Below are positions 26,678 through 36,190 of a DNA stretch of 64,000 nt, in pieces. This DNA is from Pseudoteredinibacter isoporae_A (GTDB lineage Bacteria; Pseudomonadota; Gammaproteobacteria; Pseudomonadales; Cellvibrionaceae), in contig NZ_BAABWJ010000005.1 in NCBI RefSeq assembly GCF_040372805.1, positions 1-64,000 on the forward strand. Reading direction: 5' to 3'. The first letter of the stretch is position 1; every line of letters starts with the position of its first letter. The position numbers were made by a program, and so were the translations under genes. The notes beneath the pieces are model-generated. The model was not told where the DNA came from. It saw only the letters and a program-made list of their open reading frames with translations, and ran no database searches.

Positions 26678-28873
26678 ATGCGTAAGCCCCTAGCGCATGC
26701 CGTTGGCCTTACCATAGCCTTGGCCAGCACCCCACTGTATGCCCAGATAGAAGAAGTCATCGTGACGGCCGAGCGCCGTGAAGCCAATTTGCAGGAAGTA
26801 CCGGTCGCGGTCAGTTCCTTCTCATCGGAAAACCTTGAATCAGCCCAGGTTTCTACCCTCGGAGACTTGCAAAGTATGGTTCCGAACCTGAGTGTGCATT
26901 CCGGAGACGCCAATAATGCTGTGGTGTATATTCGTGGCATTGGCCAAATTGATTCGGTCGCTTTTTTTGAGCCTGGTGTAGGCATTTATCTGGATGATAT
27001 TTACCTGGGACGTGCCCAAGGCGCTTTCCTTGATGTGGTGGATGTAGAGCGTATTGAGGTACTCCGTGGTCCACAGGGCAGTCTGTACGGCCGTAACTCC
27101 GTGGGCGGTGCCATCAAATACGTTTCAGCGGCCCCTACCGAAACGTTCACTGGCAACATCAGCGCTCACCTGGGCAATTATGATCGCCGAGATATGAAGG
27201 CGAGCATCAGCGGCCCTCTCTCTGATCAGTTGAAAGGACGACTGACTCTGGCCAGTATGGAACATGAAGGCTATGGCGTGAATCGTTTTGATGGGCAACG
27301 CGATGGCGATCGTGATACTCAGTTTGCCCGAGCGGTTCTGCAGTTCGATCCGAATGATGATGTGAGTGTGCAACTGGCATTGGATTATTCAGACAGTGAT
27401 CCAAAGCGCTCACGGACACCTGCAAAAGAAACCCCTATAGCCATCCTGTTGGGCCCTACTTTTCCCGCGGACGAAGACCCTTTTGTTGTCAATGCCGACT
27501 TTAATACTGTAGAACAAACCGAAACTAAGGGTATTAGCCTGAATGCCAGTTGGGCTTTGAATGATCAATGGAGTGTGAAATCGATCAGTTCGTATCGCGA
27601 GCTGGATTACGGTACCGAGTTGGATTTGGACGGCACACCGATCAATGCTTTTGGAATTTACTATTTTAATAAACAAGAACAAAGCAGCCAGGAATTCCAG
27701 TTGCAATATCAGAGCGATAAGCTCTCGTTAGTCACCGGCTTGTACTATTTCAATGAGCAAGGACAAACCTTCGACGGTGGCGTTTTCGCCAATATTTTCA
27801 GTGCGAGTTCAGGCGATGGTTTCTTTGAAACCGACAGCTACGCCGTTTTCGGCCAGTTGGATTATGATATTAGCGAGCAACTTACCGCGATTGCGGGATT
27901 CCGCTACACCAAGGAAAGCAAATCATACCGCCGCGTGGCTGAGAGTTTTAACTTGATAGCATTAGCTGCCGGTAACCCTGCCCTGGCGAATCCCGACAGT
28001 GCACTATTGCGAACAGTGCGCGGGCAAGGAGTTGTCACTTCTGGAAACCCTGACGACGCTGACTTCAATAACTTTTCTCCCAAGTTGGGTCTGAAATATC
28101 AGCTTAGTGAAGACAGCAACCTCTACGCAAGCTATTCAACCGCTTTTAAAGCGGGCGGTTTTAATGGCCGGGTAACATCCGATGCATTGACGCCATTTGA
28201 TGAAGAAACCTTGGTCAGTTTGGAGGCCGGCCTGAAAACCCAGCTTTGGGACGATCGCCTGCGAATCAATGCGGCCATCTTCAGAAACCAATACGATGAC
28301 TTGCAGTTAAGCAGTTTTGAAGCCAGTGCGGACGGCGGTTCCATTTTGCCAGTCTTTACCAATGCGGGTGAAGCGGTGATGAAAGGCGCGGAGCTGGAAT
28401 TAACCGCACTGCTCAGCGACGCACTCACCATCAACGTAAACGTTGGCTACCTGGACGCCGAATACCGCGAATACATTGCCGGCGACCCGTCAACGAATCA
28501 GCTGATCGATATTTCAGATCAACGTGAATTGGTGAACGCTCCGGAATGGGATACTCAACTGGGTTTGCGCTATGACTTTGCGGCCTGGGAATGGGGGCAG
28601 CTCAGCTTTTTAACGGATATCAGCTACCGCAGCAAAACCTATCTGGAAGTGAACAGCCAGGAAACCTTGGCTCAAAATGGCTACAGCTTGGTGAACGCAG
28701 CCTTTATGTTGGCGGCTGAAGATAATCGCTGGACTATTATGCTGGGTGGAAAAAACCTATCCGACAAGCGCTATCGCAGCCACGCCTTTGATATTTCAGC
28801 GTTCCCAGGTGTAATGCTCGGTTACTACAGCGCACCCAGAACCTATGCCCTGTCGGCCAGCTATAATTTCTAG
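26678..28873 (+). CDS. TonB-dependent outer-membrane receptor
   Basis: About 731 residues from the ATG at 26678 behind AGAGGA; a TTG three bases earlier is less likely. Signal peptide to about residue 23 (TPLYA-QI), TonB-box-like EEVIVTAERREANLQEVPVAV, plug motif VEVLRGPQGSLYGRNSVGG (about 120-140), then a beta-barrel ending in ALSASYNF with the terminal phenylalanine needed for BAM recognition. Belongs to the same receptor type as the protein at 701-2758. The alpha/beta hydrolase gene follows after 10 bases, so it probably imports an ester or other hydrolysable molecule that the hydrolase processes. Confidence 0.93.
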   Translation: MRKPLAHAVGLTIALASTPLYAQIEEVIVTAERREANLQEVPVAVSSFSSENLESAQVSTLGDLQSMVPNLSVHSGDANNAVVYIRGIGQIDSVAFFEPGVGIYLDDIYLGRAQGAFLDVVDVERIEVLRGPQGSLYGRNSVGGAIKYVSAAPTETFTGNISAHLGNYDRRDMKASISGPLSDQLKGRLTLASMEHEGYGVNRFDGQRDGDRDTQFARAVLQFDPNDDVSVQLALDYSDSDPKRSRTPAKETPIAILLGPTFPADEDPFVVNADFNTVEQTETKGISLNASWALNDQWSVKSISSYRELDYGTELDLDGTPINAFGIYYFNKQEQSSQEFQLQYQSDKLSLVTGLYYFNEQGQTFDGGVFANIFSASSGDGFFETDSYAVFGQLDYDISEQLTAIAGFRYTKESKSYRRVAESFNLIALAAGNPALANPDSALLRTVRGQGVVTSGNPDDADFNNFSPKLGLKYQLSEDSNLYASYSTAFKAGGFNGRVTSDALTPFDEETLVSLEAGLKTQLWDDRLRINAAIFRNQYDDLQLSSFEASADGGSILPVFTNAGEAVMKGAELELTALLSDALTINVNVGYLDAEYREYIAGDPSTNQLIDISDQRELVNAPEWDTQLGLRYDFAAWEWGQLSFLTDISYRSKTYLEVNSQETLAQNGYSLVNAAFMLAAEDNRWTIMLGGKNLSDKRYRSHAFDISAFPGVMLGYYSAPRTYALSASYNF

Positions 28874-28883
28874 GCGCGAATGA

Positions 28884-29939
28884 ATGATGCAATCGTCACG
28901 TTTGGCCGGCATTGATTCGATCACGGTAGAAACGCCTCGACTTAAGCAACACCTATTAAGTTGCGGCAACTGTGACGGGGAGCCGGTGTTTTTTATTCAT
29001 GGTAATTTTTCAGCCGCCGATTATTTTGAGGCTCTGATGCTGGAAATGCCCGAGCAATACCACTGTGTGGCGCCGGACCTTCGAGGTTATGGCGATACCG
29101 AGGATAAAGTGATTGATGCTCGACGCGGGGCTCGAGATTGGAGTGACGATCTCTTTGAACTCCTGCAAGCGCTCGGTATTGAATCGGCCCATTTTTTGGG
29201 TTGGTCCGCCGGCGCGGGCGCCGTCATGCAGCTGGCCATCGACCATCCTCAATGCGTCCGCTCTCTGAGCCTGGTTGCGCCGGTGAGCCCTTTCGGATTT
29301 GGTGGCAGCAAAGACCTTGAAGGCAACCCAAATTACAGCGATTTTGCAGGCTGCGGCGGTGGCACTGTTGCGAAGGAGTTCATTGCGCAGATCAAACGGC
29401 ACGATACCGGTACTGACAGTGATTTTTCGCCGCGCAATGTTATTCGCAATGGCTACTTCGCGAAGCCGTGGCGTATGCCGAGAGAGGATGAGCTGCTCCT
29501 CGCTTCCTTAAAGCAAAAAATTGCAGTGGATCGGTATCCGGGAGATTTTGTCGAAAGCCCAAACTGGCCGTATGTAGCACCGGGGAAATTTGGCCCAATT
29601 AATGCCATCAGCGCCAAATATTTCAACGCCCAAAAGCTGCTCGACATCGCGGACAAGCCCCCAATTCTATGGCTGCATGGCTCTGACGATAAAATCATCA
29701 GTGATCAATCGTATTCTGATATTGCTTTTCTAGGCTCCCAGGGTTTAGTGCCCGACTGGCCCGGCAATGAGACCTGCCCACCGCAACCAATGGTCTCGCA
29801 AACCAGAGCTCTATTGGAACGGTACGGAAGGTTTAAAGAGGTTCGCCTGGAAGGCGTGGGGCACAGCCCTTTCATTGAACAACCTGATATATTCCTAAAT
29901 CAGTTTTTAGGCTTTTTGGAGACACCTCCAAGCTGTTAA
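28884..29939 (+). CDS. Alpha/beta hydrolase
   Basis: 351 residues, no signal peptide seen, so cytoplasmic. Oxyanion region VFFIHGNFSAADYF, nucleophile elbow GWSAGAG with Ser, acid Asp in LHGSDDKII and catalytic His in GVGHSPFIEQP. This is the usual order for esterase, haloalkane or lactonase-type hydrolases; the substrate cannot be assigned. Directly downstream of the TonB-dependent receptor gene and probably the third member of an AraC-regulated receptor/hydrolase operon. Slightly longer than the common 270-300 residue enzymes because of a cap region near residues 130-260. Confidence 0.88.
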   Translation: MMQSSRLAGIDSITVETPRLKQHLLSCGNCDGEPVFFIHGNFSAADYFEALMLEMPEQYHCVAPDLRGYGDTEDKVIDARRGARDWSDDLFELLQALGIESAHFLGWSAGAGAVMQLAIDHPQCVRSLSLVAPVSPFGFGGSKDLEGNPNYSDFAGCGGGTVAKEFIAQIKRHDTGTDSDFSPRNVIRNGYFAKPWRMPREDELLLASLKQKIAVDRYPGDFVESPNWPYVAPGKFGPINAISAKYFNAQKLLDIADKPPILWLHGSDDKIISDQSYSDIAFLGSQGLVPDWPGNETCPPQPMVSQTRALLERYGRFKEVRLEGVGHSPFIEQPDIFLNQFLGFLETPPSC

Positions 29940-30001
29940 GCGTGAGAGCATCCTGTGAGCGCTCCCAATGCCAGATAAACTTGTCCCGTTGTGAAATGCG
30001 C

Positions 30002-30673
30002 TCAGGGCGTTAAATGTCGACTCAAGCCCCGTGAATCATTCAGAACAATACGCCCTCTTCCGGTGGTAATGAGCTTGTCCGTACTTAGCTCGCCCAATAA
30101 ACGAGCTGTCACCTCTCGGGAGGTACCCAAATGATTGGAAATCTGTTGTTGCGTGAGTGATACCACACCATCGGCGTTTGAGATATTCAGCAAGTAGTTG
30201 ATTAAACGTTGTTTTAAGTTCCAGCCCTGGAGTTGCTCAACTTCCTGCATCAACTGATAAACCGCCGTTGAAAGTGCATTCAGAGTCAAGTCTTGAATAC
30301 CGGGGTCTTTTCTAAAAAGCTCCTTGTAGGCATTGCCGCTGATCACTAACAATTCGGTGTCTTGCTCCGCTGCAACCCAGGCCGGGTATCTCAGGTTTTT
30401 AAACAAGGAGTTTAGGGCAAACACACAGGTCTCTCCCGGGTTTAGGATGTAGAGCGTGGCCTCGCTGCCCCGTGAAGAATAACTGAACACCCTCAACTGC
30501 CCGGAAGTGACGATATAAGCTCCGGCGACCGAATCGCCTTTATGTATTGCCAATTGCCCTTTGCTGAGTGAAAGCGAATGACTGTGCTGATTTATGTGTT
30601 GCTGTGTTGCCTGCGACACATTCATATGATCACCCAACTGCAGACTGTGTGATGGCGCGCCCTGATCTGACAT
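30002..30673 (-). CDS. Crp/Fnr-family transcriptional regulator
   Basis: 223 residues. Cyclic-nucleotide-binding-like fold (GDSVAGAYIVTSGQLRVF ... GETCVFAL) then a winged helix with SLTQQQISNHLGTSREVTARLLGEL. No cluster of Fnr-type cysteines at the N-terminus, so it is not an FNR oxygen sensor; the ligand is unknown. Last gene of a minus-strand operon with cytochrome c peroxidase, 11 bases apart, so it may respond to peroxide or redox stress and control its own operon through the palindrome at 32447-32466. Inference. Confidence 0.85.
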   Translation of the reverse strand: MSDQGAPSHSLQLGDHMNVSQATQQHINQHSHSLSLSKGQLAIHKGDSVAGAYIVTSGQLRVFSYSSRGSEATLYILNPGETCVFALNSLFKNLRYPAWVAAEQDTELLVISGNAYKELFRKDPGIQDLTLNALSTAVYQLMQEVEQLQGWNLKQRLINYLLNISNADGVVSLTQQQISNHLGTSREVTARLLGELSTDKLITTGRGRIVLNDSRGLSRHLTP

Positions 30674-30684
30674 AGTGTTCTATT

Positions 30685-32034
30685 CTACGGCTCGGAAATG
30701 TTAGGGGGTGGATTCTGCGTCTCGCTAGCCGCCAACAAACGCTTGCTGCTTAACGCCTTGAGGAAAGCGACAATATCGCGGACCTCGGAATCTGTCAGTG
30801 GCGAACTGTCAATAACGCTCAGAGCATTGTCCGACCAGACAACCCGTCTGTGGCCGCTCTTCCCTAATTGGCTTTCCGCCATCATTCGGACAACCTCCTC
30901 CAGTGTGTCGACACTGCCATTGTGCAGCCAGGGGCCGGTCAGGGCAACATTGCGCAGACTCGGCACCCGCCAAACCGTCGGCTTGCCTGTTTCAGGATTG
31001 TTTAACGTCAAGGATTGGGTCAGTGACGTCGGCTTTGCCGGAAACAGGCGCAACGCCAAACCCTCGCTATAAACACTGGCTACGCTGAAATTGGGTCCGG
31101 CGTGGCAGTACACACAGCCCAGCTGTTCAAACAAAACCATACCATTCAGCTGTTGTTGCTTAAGGGCCCCTCTGTCGCCGCGAACGAAATCATCATACGG
31201 ACTGTCGTTCGTTATTAGAGTGCGCTCGTAGCTGGCCAAGGCTTTGGCGATGTTCACGCTGCTGATGTTTCGTTCACCAAACGCCTGAAAAAACAGGTCG
31301 TGGTAGTCAGCCTGACTTCGGACGCGTTCGACGATAGCCTGCTCGGAAGGCAGCCCCATTTCGATCGGGTTAAGGATAGGCTGCAAGGCTTGATGTTCAA
31401 GGTTGTTGGATCGCCCATCCCAAAACAAACTTCTCTGAAAAGCGCTGTTCCATACCGTTGGCGTGTTGCGAACGCCTTTCTGCCCGCCTATACCTTCGGC
31501 CTGGGTTTTACCATCGGCACCGGCATACACATACAAGTTGTGACAGCTGGCGCAAGACACACTTCGGTCAAGAGATAGATTACGGTCATTAAACAAACGC
31601 TTGCCCAAGGCGATTTTAGCAGGATTGGGAGGGTTGTCCGCAGGGTATGGTGCCATTGCGGGCAGTGCTTGCCAGCGATGACGCTCAGGCGGTGCACTCA
31701 TCAGTATCTCAGAATAAGGCTTTGATATTGTCGACGCTCTTTGCCTTGGTATTTTTTGTGGCCGTGTTTGTGCTGCCAATGCTTGTGCTGATAGCGCAGT
31801 CACAGAACGCTCTTGCTTGATAAACGCTCGCATCGTATCCGGTGCCATACGAAATAACAGCAGTAGCTTCAGAACGAACGCCAAGCCCAGAAACCCTAAG
31901 GCCGCTACGATGAGTGGAGAGATCGCCCTGGCCTCTCGGGTCTGTATTGAACGGCGCTTGAGTATGGCCAGCAACAACAGCGGAAAGGACGCTGTTGTTG
32001 CCAGTAAAACGATGAGAAAGATAAACTCAAACAT
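30685..32034 (-). CDS. Membrane-anchored di-haem cytochrome c peroxidase
   Basis: 449 residues. Two N-terminal transmembrane helices (FIFLIVLLATTASFPLLLLAIL and VAALGFLGLAFVLKLLLLF) tether a periplasmic di-haem domain. Haem sites are CASCH (about 161) and CVYCH (about 308), in the MauG/CcpA arrangement; a WHNGSVDTLEEVV-like segment near 395 completes the family. Reduces H2O2 to water using electrons from small c-type cytochromes. The double membrane anchor is unusual compared with the usually soluble periplasmic enzyme. Second gene of the operon DUF4242-peroxidase-Crp. Confidence 0.88.
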   Translation of the reverse strand: MFEFIFLIVLLATTASFPLLLLAILKRRSIQTREARAISPLIVAALGFLGLAFVLKLLLLFRMAPDTMRAFIKQERSVTALSAQALAAQTRPQKIPRQRASTISKPYSEILMSAPPERHRWQALPAMAPYPADNPPNPAKIALGKRLFNDRNLSLDRSVSCASCHNLYVYAGADGKTQAEGIGGQKGVRNTPTVWNSAFQRSLFWDGRSNNLEHQALQPILNPIEMGLPSEQAIVERVRSQADYHDLFFQAFGERNISSVNIAKALASYERTLITNDSPYDDFVRGDRGALKQQQLNGMVLFEQLGCVYCHAGPNFSVASVYSEGLALRLFPAKPTSLTQSLTLNNPETGKPTVWRVPSLRNVALTGPWLHNGSVDTLEEVVRMMAESQLGKSGHRRVVWSDNALSVIDSSPLTDSEVRDIVAFLKALSSKRLLAASETQNPPPNISEP

Positions 32035-32057
32035 GCGAAATACAACCGTTGTTGCCC

Positions 32058-32390
32058 TTAAGCTTTGGCTTCCAGAAACGTGGCTTCAAGAAACGTTGCT
32101 TCCAGAAACATAGCTTCAGGACTGATGGCTTTTACCTCACTGATACTGTCGAATGGTAAGCCTACGCGTTCATGGGCACGCTTCACCGCCTCAGCAGATT
32201 TGGCCAGAGTCAGGCAAAATGCTTTGCCACCATCCATATCGCTCAGTATTTTCAGCGAGATCACCTCTTCTTCAGCGCAGGCGACTTGGTAGTTTTGATA
32301 AAAAGCTGAAAACTCCTCAGCGGTAATCTTCTCGGGAAAGGTTCCACTTTCTCGGTTATGGGTATCAACGAACATTTTGAACTCAGACAT
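32058..32390 (-). CDS. DUF4242 (nickel-binding-like) protein with an in-frame repeat tail
   Basis: 110 residues from the ATG at 32388-32390, chosen because AGGAGG lies seven bases upstream; the longer frame to 32423 has no RBS. The fold-defining pattern MFVDTHNRESGTFPEKIT ... DMDGGKAFCLTLAKSAEAVKRAHERVGLPFDSISEV belongs to DUF4242 (SCO4226-like nickel-binding). The last 20 residues carry a 5-residue repeat (FLEAT, FLEAT, FLEAK) encoded by a 15-bp tandem repeat. First gene of the peroxidase operon. A metal-handling role next to a haem peroxidase is possible but not shown. Confidence 0.8.
   Translation of the reverse strand: MSEFKMFVDTHNRESGTFPEKITAEEFSAFYQNYQVACAEEEVISLKILSDMDGGKAFCLTLAKSAEAVKRAHERVGLPFDSISEVKAISPEAMFLEATFLEATFLEAKA
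32068..32119. repeat. 15-bp tandem repeat inside the DUF4242 gene
   Basis: Three 15-base units starting GCTTC(C/A)AGAAAC at 32068, 32083 and 32098 plus a partial copy at 32113-32119. It is in frame and encodes the FLEAT-type tail. A slippage-prone microsatellite could vary the length of the C-terminus without a frameshift. Confidence 0.8.
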
Positions 32391-32446
32391 GATTTTTGCC
32401 TCCTGGTGAATAAGAGACCTCACTGTACGGAGTTACTCAGTGAACA

Positions 32447-32466
32447 TCTGTAACTTTAGTTACAGA
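32447..32466. promoter_or_regulatory. Palindromic operator upstream of the peroxidase operon
   Basis: TCTGTAAC, TTTA, GTTACAGA: perfect 8-bp arms separated by four bases, 57 bases ahead of the DUF4242 start and between two divergent genes. The size and symmetry suit a Crp/Fnr-type dimer, and the operon encodes one. The sequence differs from Crp (TGTGA-N6-TCACA) and Fnr (TTGAT-N4-ATCAA), so it would be a distinct subgroup site. Confidence 0.6.
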
Positions 32467-32559
32467 GCCACCCAAGTGCTTGCCTATAGGCACCCGGAAT
32501 GCCGATAATGCTGTCAGATCGACGTCATCATAAGAATCCGGTGTAAAAGGAAGGAAATA

Positions 32560-32994
32560 ATGCTCGATATCGCATTGAAAATCGTTTTACTGCTGAATGC
32601 CCTCTGGTTTTTGGGAGGCTTTCACACCTTTGACATTCGCGGCAGGGTTTTTGCGAAAATTGTCGTGCCCAAGGCGCATCGAGACACACCGGTGATGGAA
32701 ACCCTTGTGTACTCAGGGAAATTTGTCGCAGGTTTCAATTTTGCCTTTCTGGTACTCAGTGTGTTACTGCTGCTCAATACCGAGGTGTTTGATAAAAACA
32801 TACAATGGGCAATTTTGCTGTTTGTTATCGCTGTTGCTCACGGCTCACAGTTTGCTTATAACGTGCCGGTAGCACTGCAGAATCGACGTGGCGAAGGGGT
32901 TTGGCAAGTGAAAGGCCTAATGCTGTTTATCTTTGTAACAGACTTCGCCTTGATGGTGTTAAATGCCGGCCTGGCGATGTGTTTTCTAATGTGA
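32560..32994 (+). CDS. Polytopic membrane protein of unknown function
   Basis: 144 residues with four predicted transmembrane helices (residues 3-22, about 53-72, 83-100 and 118-140). Between the first two are charged segments FDIRGRVFAKIVVPKAHRDTP. AAGGAAGG lies seven bases before the ATG. Divergent from the peroxidase operon across the palindromic site, so it may share that control. Family not recognised; not obviously a transporter, as it lacks charged residues inside the helices. Confidence 0.7.
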   Translation: MLDIALKIVLLLNALWFLGGFHTFDIRGRVFAKIVVPKAHRDTPVMETLVYSGKFVAGFNFAFLVLSVLLLLNTEVFDKNIQWAILLFVIAVAHGSQFAYNVPVALQNRRGEGVWQVKGLMLFIFVTDFALMVLNAGLAMCFLM

Positions 32995-33064
32995 ACATCG
33001 CCGCAACCTTATTATGGATGTGGACGGTCACAAGGAGCATCCACCGCTCGGTTTTAGGAATACA

Positions 33065-36000
33065 CTACACACCGTCAAGCTGTATCGTTTTTGAGGCAAT
33101 CAGCGTATCGAATTCTTTAATAATACGGTCGACCGAAAGTGCCAGCGTCGTACCAGGAAACGGCTTGATTCCCACGCATTTATTTTTCCCGGTTTGCTTG
33201 GCAACATAGAGTAATTTATCACTCAGCTTCAGTATGTCATTCATGTTTTCATCGGTATGAATCAAGGGAAAGTGCACATAACCGATTGAGCAGCTTCGAC
33301 TGATCGCCATGTTGCCATCGATATCAATGGTCTTCCTTTCAACACTCTGGCGAGTACGCTCAGCGAGTTCTTTAAGCTCTGCGCTCCGCTTCACTCGAGC
33401 CATCAACAGAAACTCTTCACCGCCGAGTCGAATCAGGTGATCGGCAGGCCGGGAACTCTGCTTGATCGCCCGAGTGACCTCCTGTAAAACTCGATCCCCG
33501 ATGTCATGACCATGGTCGTCGTTAACGGATTTGAAGTTATCAATATCAATCAGTATGTAACCTATGTAGCGTCTGTCGGGGTGCTTGTCCTCGTGCCCTC
33601 GAACGACACTGGAACGCTCGATGGCAGCCTGATTATCCAGGAAACGGCGATTGTATGCCCCGGTTAATTGATCGGTAAGGCTCAGGGCCTTAATTTCAAT
33701 GATCGCGTCCTGCAGCTTTTGGTTTTTATCTTCCAGTTCTGCGGTTTTCTGGCTAACGAGTGCTTCCAGTTCCCACTCTCGCTTTTCCAGCGCAAGAATT
33801 CTATACCGATAAATGTAATATATAGCCGCCAGTAGGCCTAAAACCCCCAGAACTTTAAACAAGAGGTATTCATGCCATTTGGCGTGTTTCTCGATACGCA
33901 GTTCATGTGGCGGCAGCCAGTCTTTTGCACGGCTGCGAGTTTGAATGACAAATCGGTAGCTGCCTGGGGGAAGATTGGTGTAGGTTGCCACACGCCGGCC
34001 CGAGTCAACTTCAATCCATTGATCATCAAAACCCCCGAGCTTAAACCGAAATGTGTTTTTTGTCGGCGCCGAATAATCGTCAGATGAAAACTCAATACTG
34101 AGGCTCTTGCTGTGAGCTGGCACTTGAAGGGTTTCTCTAGCGGATTGCCGCTGGCCATCAATGCTTATGTCGGTGATGAGTACCTGGGTTGATTCTTCTC
34201 GCTCTTGAAAAAGATCAGGCTTGATCATCAGCAAACCTTTGGTGGTGCCGAAGAGCAAAGTGCCCCTGGACGTTTCCGTATTGATACCAGCCCAGGTCAC
34301 CCCGGCGCGAATACCATCTTCCGGATAAACCGAATGTACGCGACCGGTTTCAGGGTCGAACATATTACGGTCAAACCAGAATCGACCTTTGGCATCTTCC
34401 AGTGGGTATTTATCGGATATCAGTTTGTGTTCAGCCACAAAGGCCGTTTCCGCCACAAGCCGATCATCCTTGACTATTAGCTTTGTGAGCTTTTCTATTC
34501 CGGCGTTTGAAAAGAACCAGGTTTCCTTGCTTCTACTGATTTTGAAAGAACCAGGCGCAGCTTCGTCTTTGCGCTCTGAAGCTTGCAATACGAGAGGCCG
34601 AAGCGATTTGCTTCCATGGGAAAGCGCAAAAACACCGTTGCTGGCCCCAACCAGCAGATGACCGCTGCCCGTTTCGTCAATAACATCAATATAGTCGGGG
34701 CGTTGCTCGCTAGCGATTATCTCAAATTCATCAGTGCCCAAGGGGTGACGGATCAGCGAATCGTTGGTACCTATCCACAACAAGCCCGGTGCTTGATAAA
34801 AAAGAGACCGGAAACTGTTGGTGCCTGTCCTGGCCACTCTACGCCGAAACCGTGACTGTGAGGGGGAATATTCGTATAAGCCTTCGCGTGTGCCCACCCA
34901 GATATGACCACTCGGAACCTTTATCATGGTAAGGATATTGCCATCGCCCAAATGATCTGGGCTCTCGGGCAAAGGACGGTGGGCGGAAACCAAGCCGGTT
35001 TTGGGGTTCAGTATATCAATGCCCCGCCCTCTGGTGCCCACCCAAACCTCATGTTCGCTCACATTAAGCGATGAATAGACATCCCCATGGCTGAGGGAAT
35101 GTTTGTCGCTGGTATCATGTTTCAATATACGAAATAAATTATTGGTTTGGTAGTACTGATTAATACCGCCTCCCCAGGTCGTAATCCAAATCAGACCGGC
35201 TCGATCCTTGAATAAGCGACGAACTTCATTTGCATTCAGACTATGATCAATAAAAGGACTGTTTTTAATGGTCCGGATAACGCTGCCCGTGTCAGGTTCT
35301 ACAACGTTGATGCCACCACCAAAGGTGGCAACCCAAACTTCGTCTTTTCCTACCTCTAATATTGACGATACCCATTTATGGCTCAGCTGATTGGACAAGC
35401 CTGGGCGGTAGCCAATTTCGATCAGTTCAAATGTTTCCAGATCGATTACGTACGCGCCGTTTCGGTAGGTTCCCACCCAAAGACGCCCGTCACTCAAATG
35501 GAGTGCGGTGATGATTTTATTGCCGAGTGAAAGCCCACGCGCCGATCTGAATGTTGGCGTTGAAAAAGTACCGCTGCTTTTATCGAAAAAACTTAGGCCG
35601 TCAAAAGAGCCAACCCACAGTCTGTTTTGATGGTCCAAAGCCAACGATCTAACTCGGTTGTGAGGAAGCTCCGAATTACTTGCATTGTAATGAGTGATGA
35701 CACTACTTTCTAAATCGAGATAGTCCAAGCCCGCGTCCGTCGCAAACCAGACGCCCAGCCCCTCATCTTCAAGAATAAACTCAACCCGATTGTTAGAAAG
35801 AGAATTCTCTTGTCCTTCTGTTTTCATAAACCGAGTAAAACGATTCGACTCCGGGTGATAACGCGACACGCCATTGGACAAGGTGCCAATCCAAAGCCCG
35901 CCATCACGGGCGGGCCACAAGGAGCGAACGTAATCACCAGATAACGTAGTCGGGTCATTTTTTTGGCTTTGATATTCCGTGAACTTGTAACCGTCGTATT

Positions 36001-36190
36001 TGTACAAGCCGTGTTGAGTTCCATACCAAATATAACCTTCCGCATCCTGGGTGATGCTGGTTATGGCGTCACTGCTCACCCCCTCATGAAGGGTCAGGCT
36101 TTTAAAGAAGTAATGTCCGCGATCGAACAAACCCGCGCTTGCACTCGCGCTCCACAGAACCAGCAGAAACCAACAGAAAAATCTATTCAT
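33065..36190 (-). CDS. Propeller-sensor diguanylate cyclase
   Basis: 1041 residues. A signal peptide (FFCWFLLVLWSASASA) leads to a periplasmic two-component-regulator beta-propeller with about ten repeats (GLWIGTLSNGVSR..., RLWVGTYRNGAYV..., LIWITTWGGGINQYY...), a Y_Y_Y-type Ig domain (FRFKLGGFDDQWIEVDSG), a transmembrane helix (YLLFKVLGVLGLLAAIYYI near 765), a coiled coil and a GGDEF domain. The catalytic motif is GGEEF; the I-site RPAD lies five residues before it. Makes cyclic di-GMP in response to an unknown periplasmic ligand; such propellers often sense polysaccharides. Monocistronic. Confidence 0.92.
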   Translation of the reverse strand: MNRFFCWFLLVLWSASASAGLFDRGHYFFKSLTLHEGVSSDAITSITQDAEGYIWYGTQHGLYKYDGYKFTEYQSQKNDPTTLSGDYVRSLWPARDGGLWIGTLSNGVSRYHPESNRFTRFMKTEGQENSLSNNRVEFILEDEGLGVWFATDAGLDYLDLESSVITHYNASNSELPHNRVRSLALDHQNRLWVGSFDGLSFFDKSSGTFSTPTFRSARGLSLGNKIITALHLSDGRLWVGTYRNGAYVIDLETFELIEIGYRPGLSNQLSHKWVSSILEVGKDEVWVATFGGGINVVEPDTGSVIRTIKNSPFIDHSLNANEVRRLFKDRAGLIWITTWGGGINQYYQTNNLFRILKHDTSDKHSLSHGDVYSSLNVSEHEVWVGTRGRGIDILNPKTGLVSAHRPLPESPDHLGDGNILTMIKVPSGHIWVGTREGLYEYSPSQSRFRRRVARTGTNSFRSLFYQAPGLLWIGTNDSLIRHPLGTDEFEIIASEQRPDYIDVIDETGSGHLLVGASNGVFALSHGSKSLRPLVLQASERKDEAAPGSFKISRSKETWFFSNAGIEKLTKLIVKDDRLVAETAFVAEHKLISDKYPLEDAKGRFWFDRNMFDPETGRVHSVYPEDGIRAGVTWAGINTETSRGTLLFGTTKGLLMIKPDLFQEREESTQVLITDISIDGQRQSARETLQVPAHSKSLSIEFSSDDYSAPTKNTFRFKLGGFDDQWIEVDSGRRVATYTNLPPGSYRFVIQTRSRAKDWLPPHELRIEKHAKWHEYLLFKVLGVLGLLAAIYYIYRYRILALEKREWELEALVSQKTAELEDKNQKLQDAIIEIKALSLTDQLTGAYNRRFLDNQAAIERSSVVRGHEDKHPDRRYIGYILIDIDNFKSVNDDHGHDIGDRVLQEVTRAIKQSSRPADHLIRLGGEEFLLMARVKRSAELKELAERTRQSVERKTIDIDGNMAISRSCSIGYVHFPLIHTDENMNDILKLSDKLLYVAKQTGKNKCVGIKPFPGTTLALSVDRIIKEFDTLIASKTIQLDGV

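Noticed and set aside
32065..32292. 75-codon plus-strand frame with repeated VASRN residues
   Set aside because: It is the antisense reading of the tandem repeat in the DUF4242 gene.
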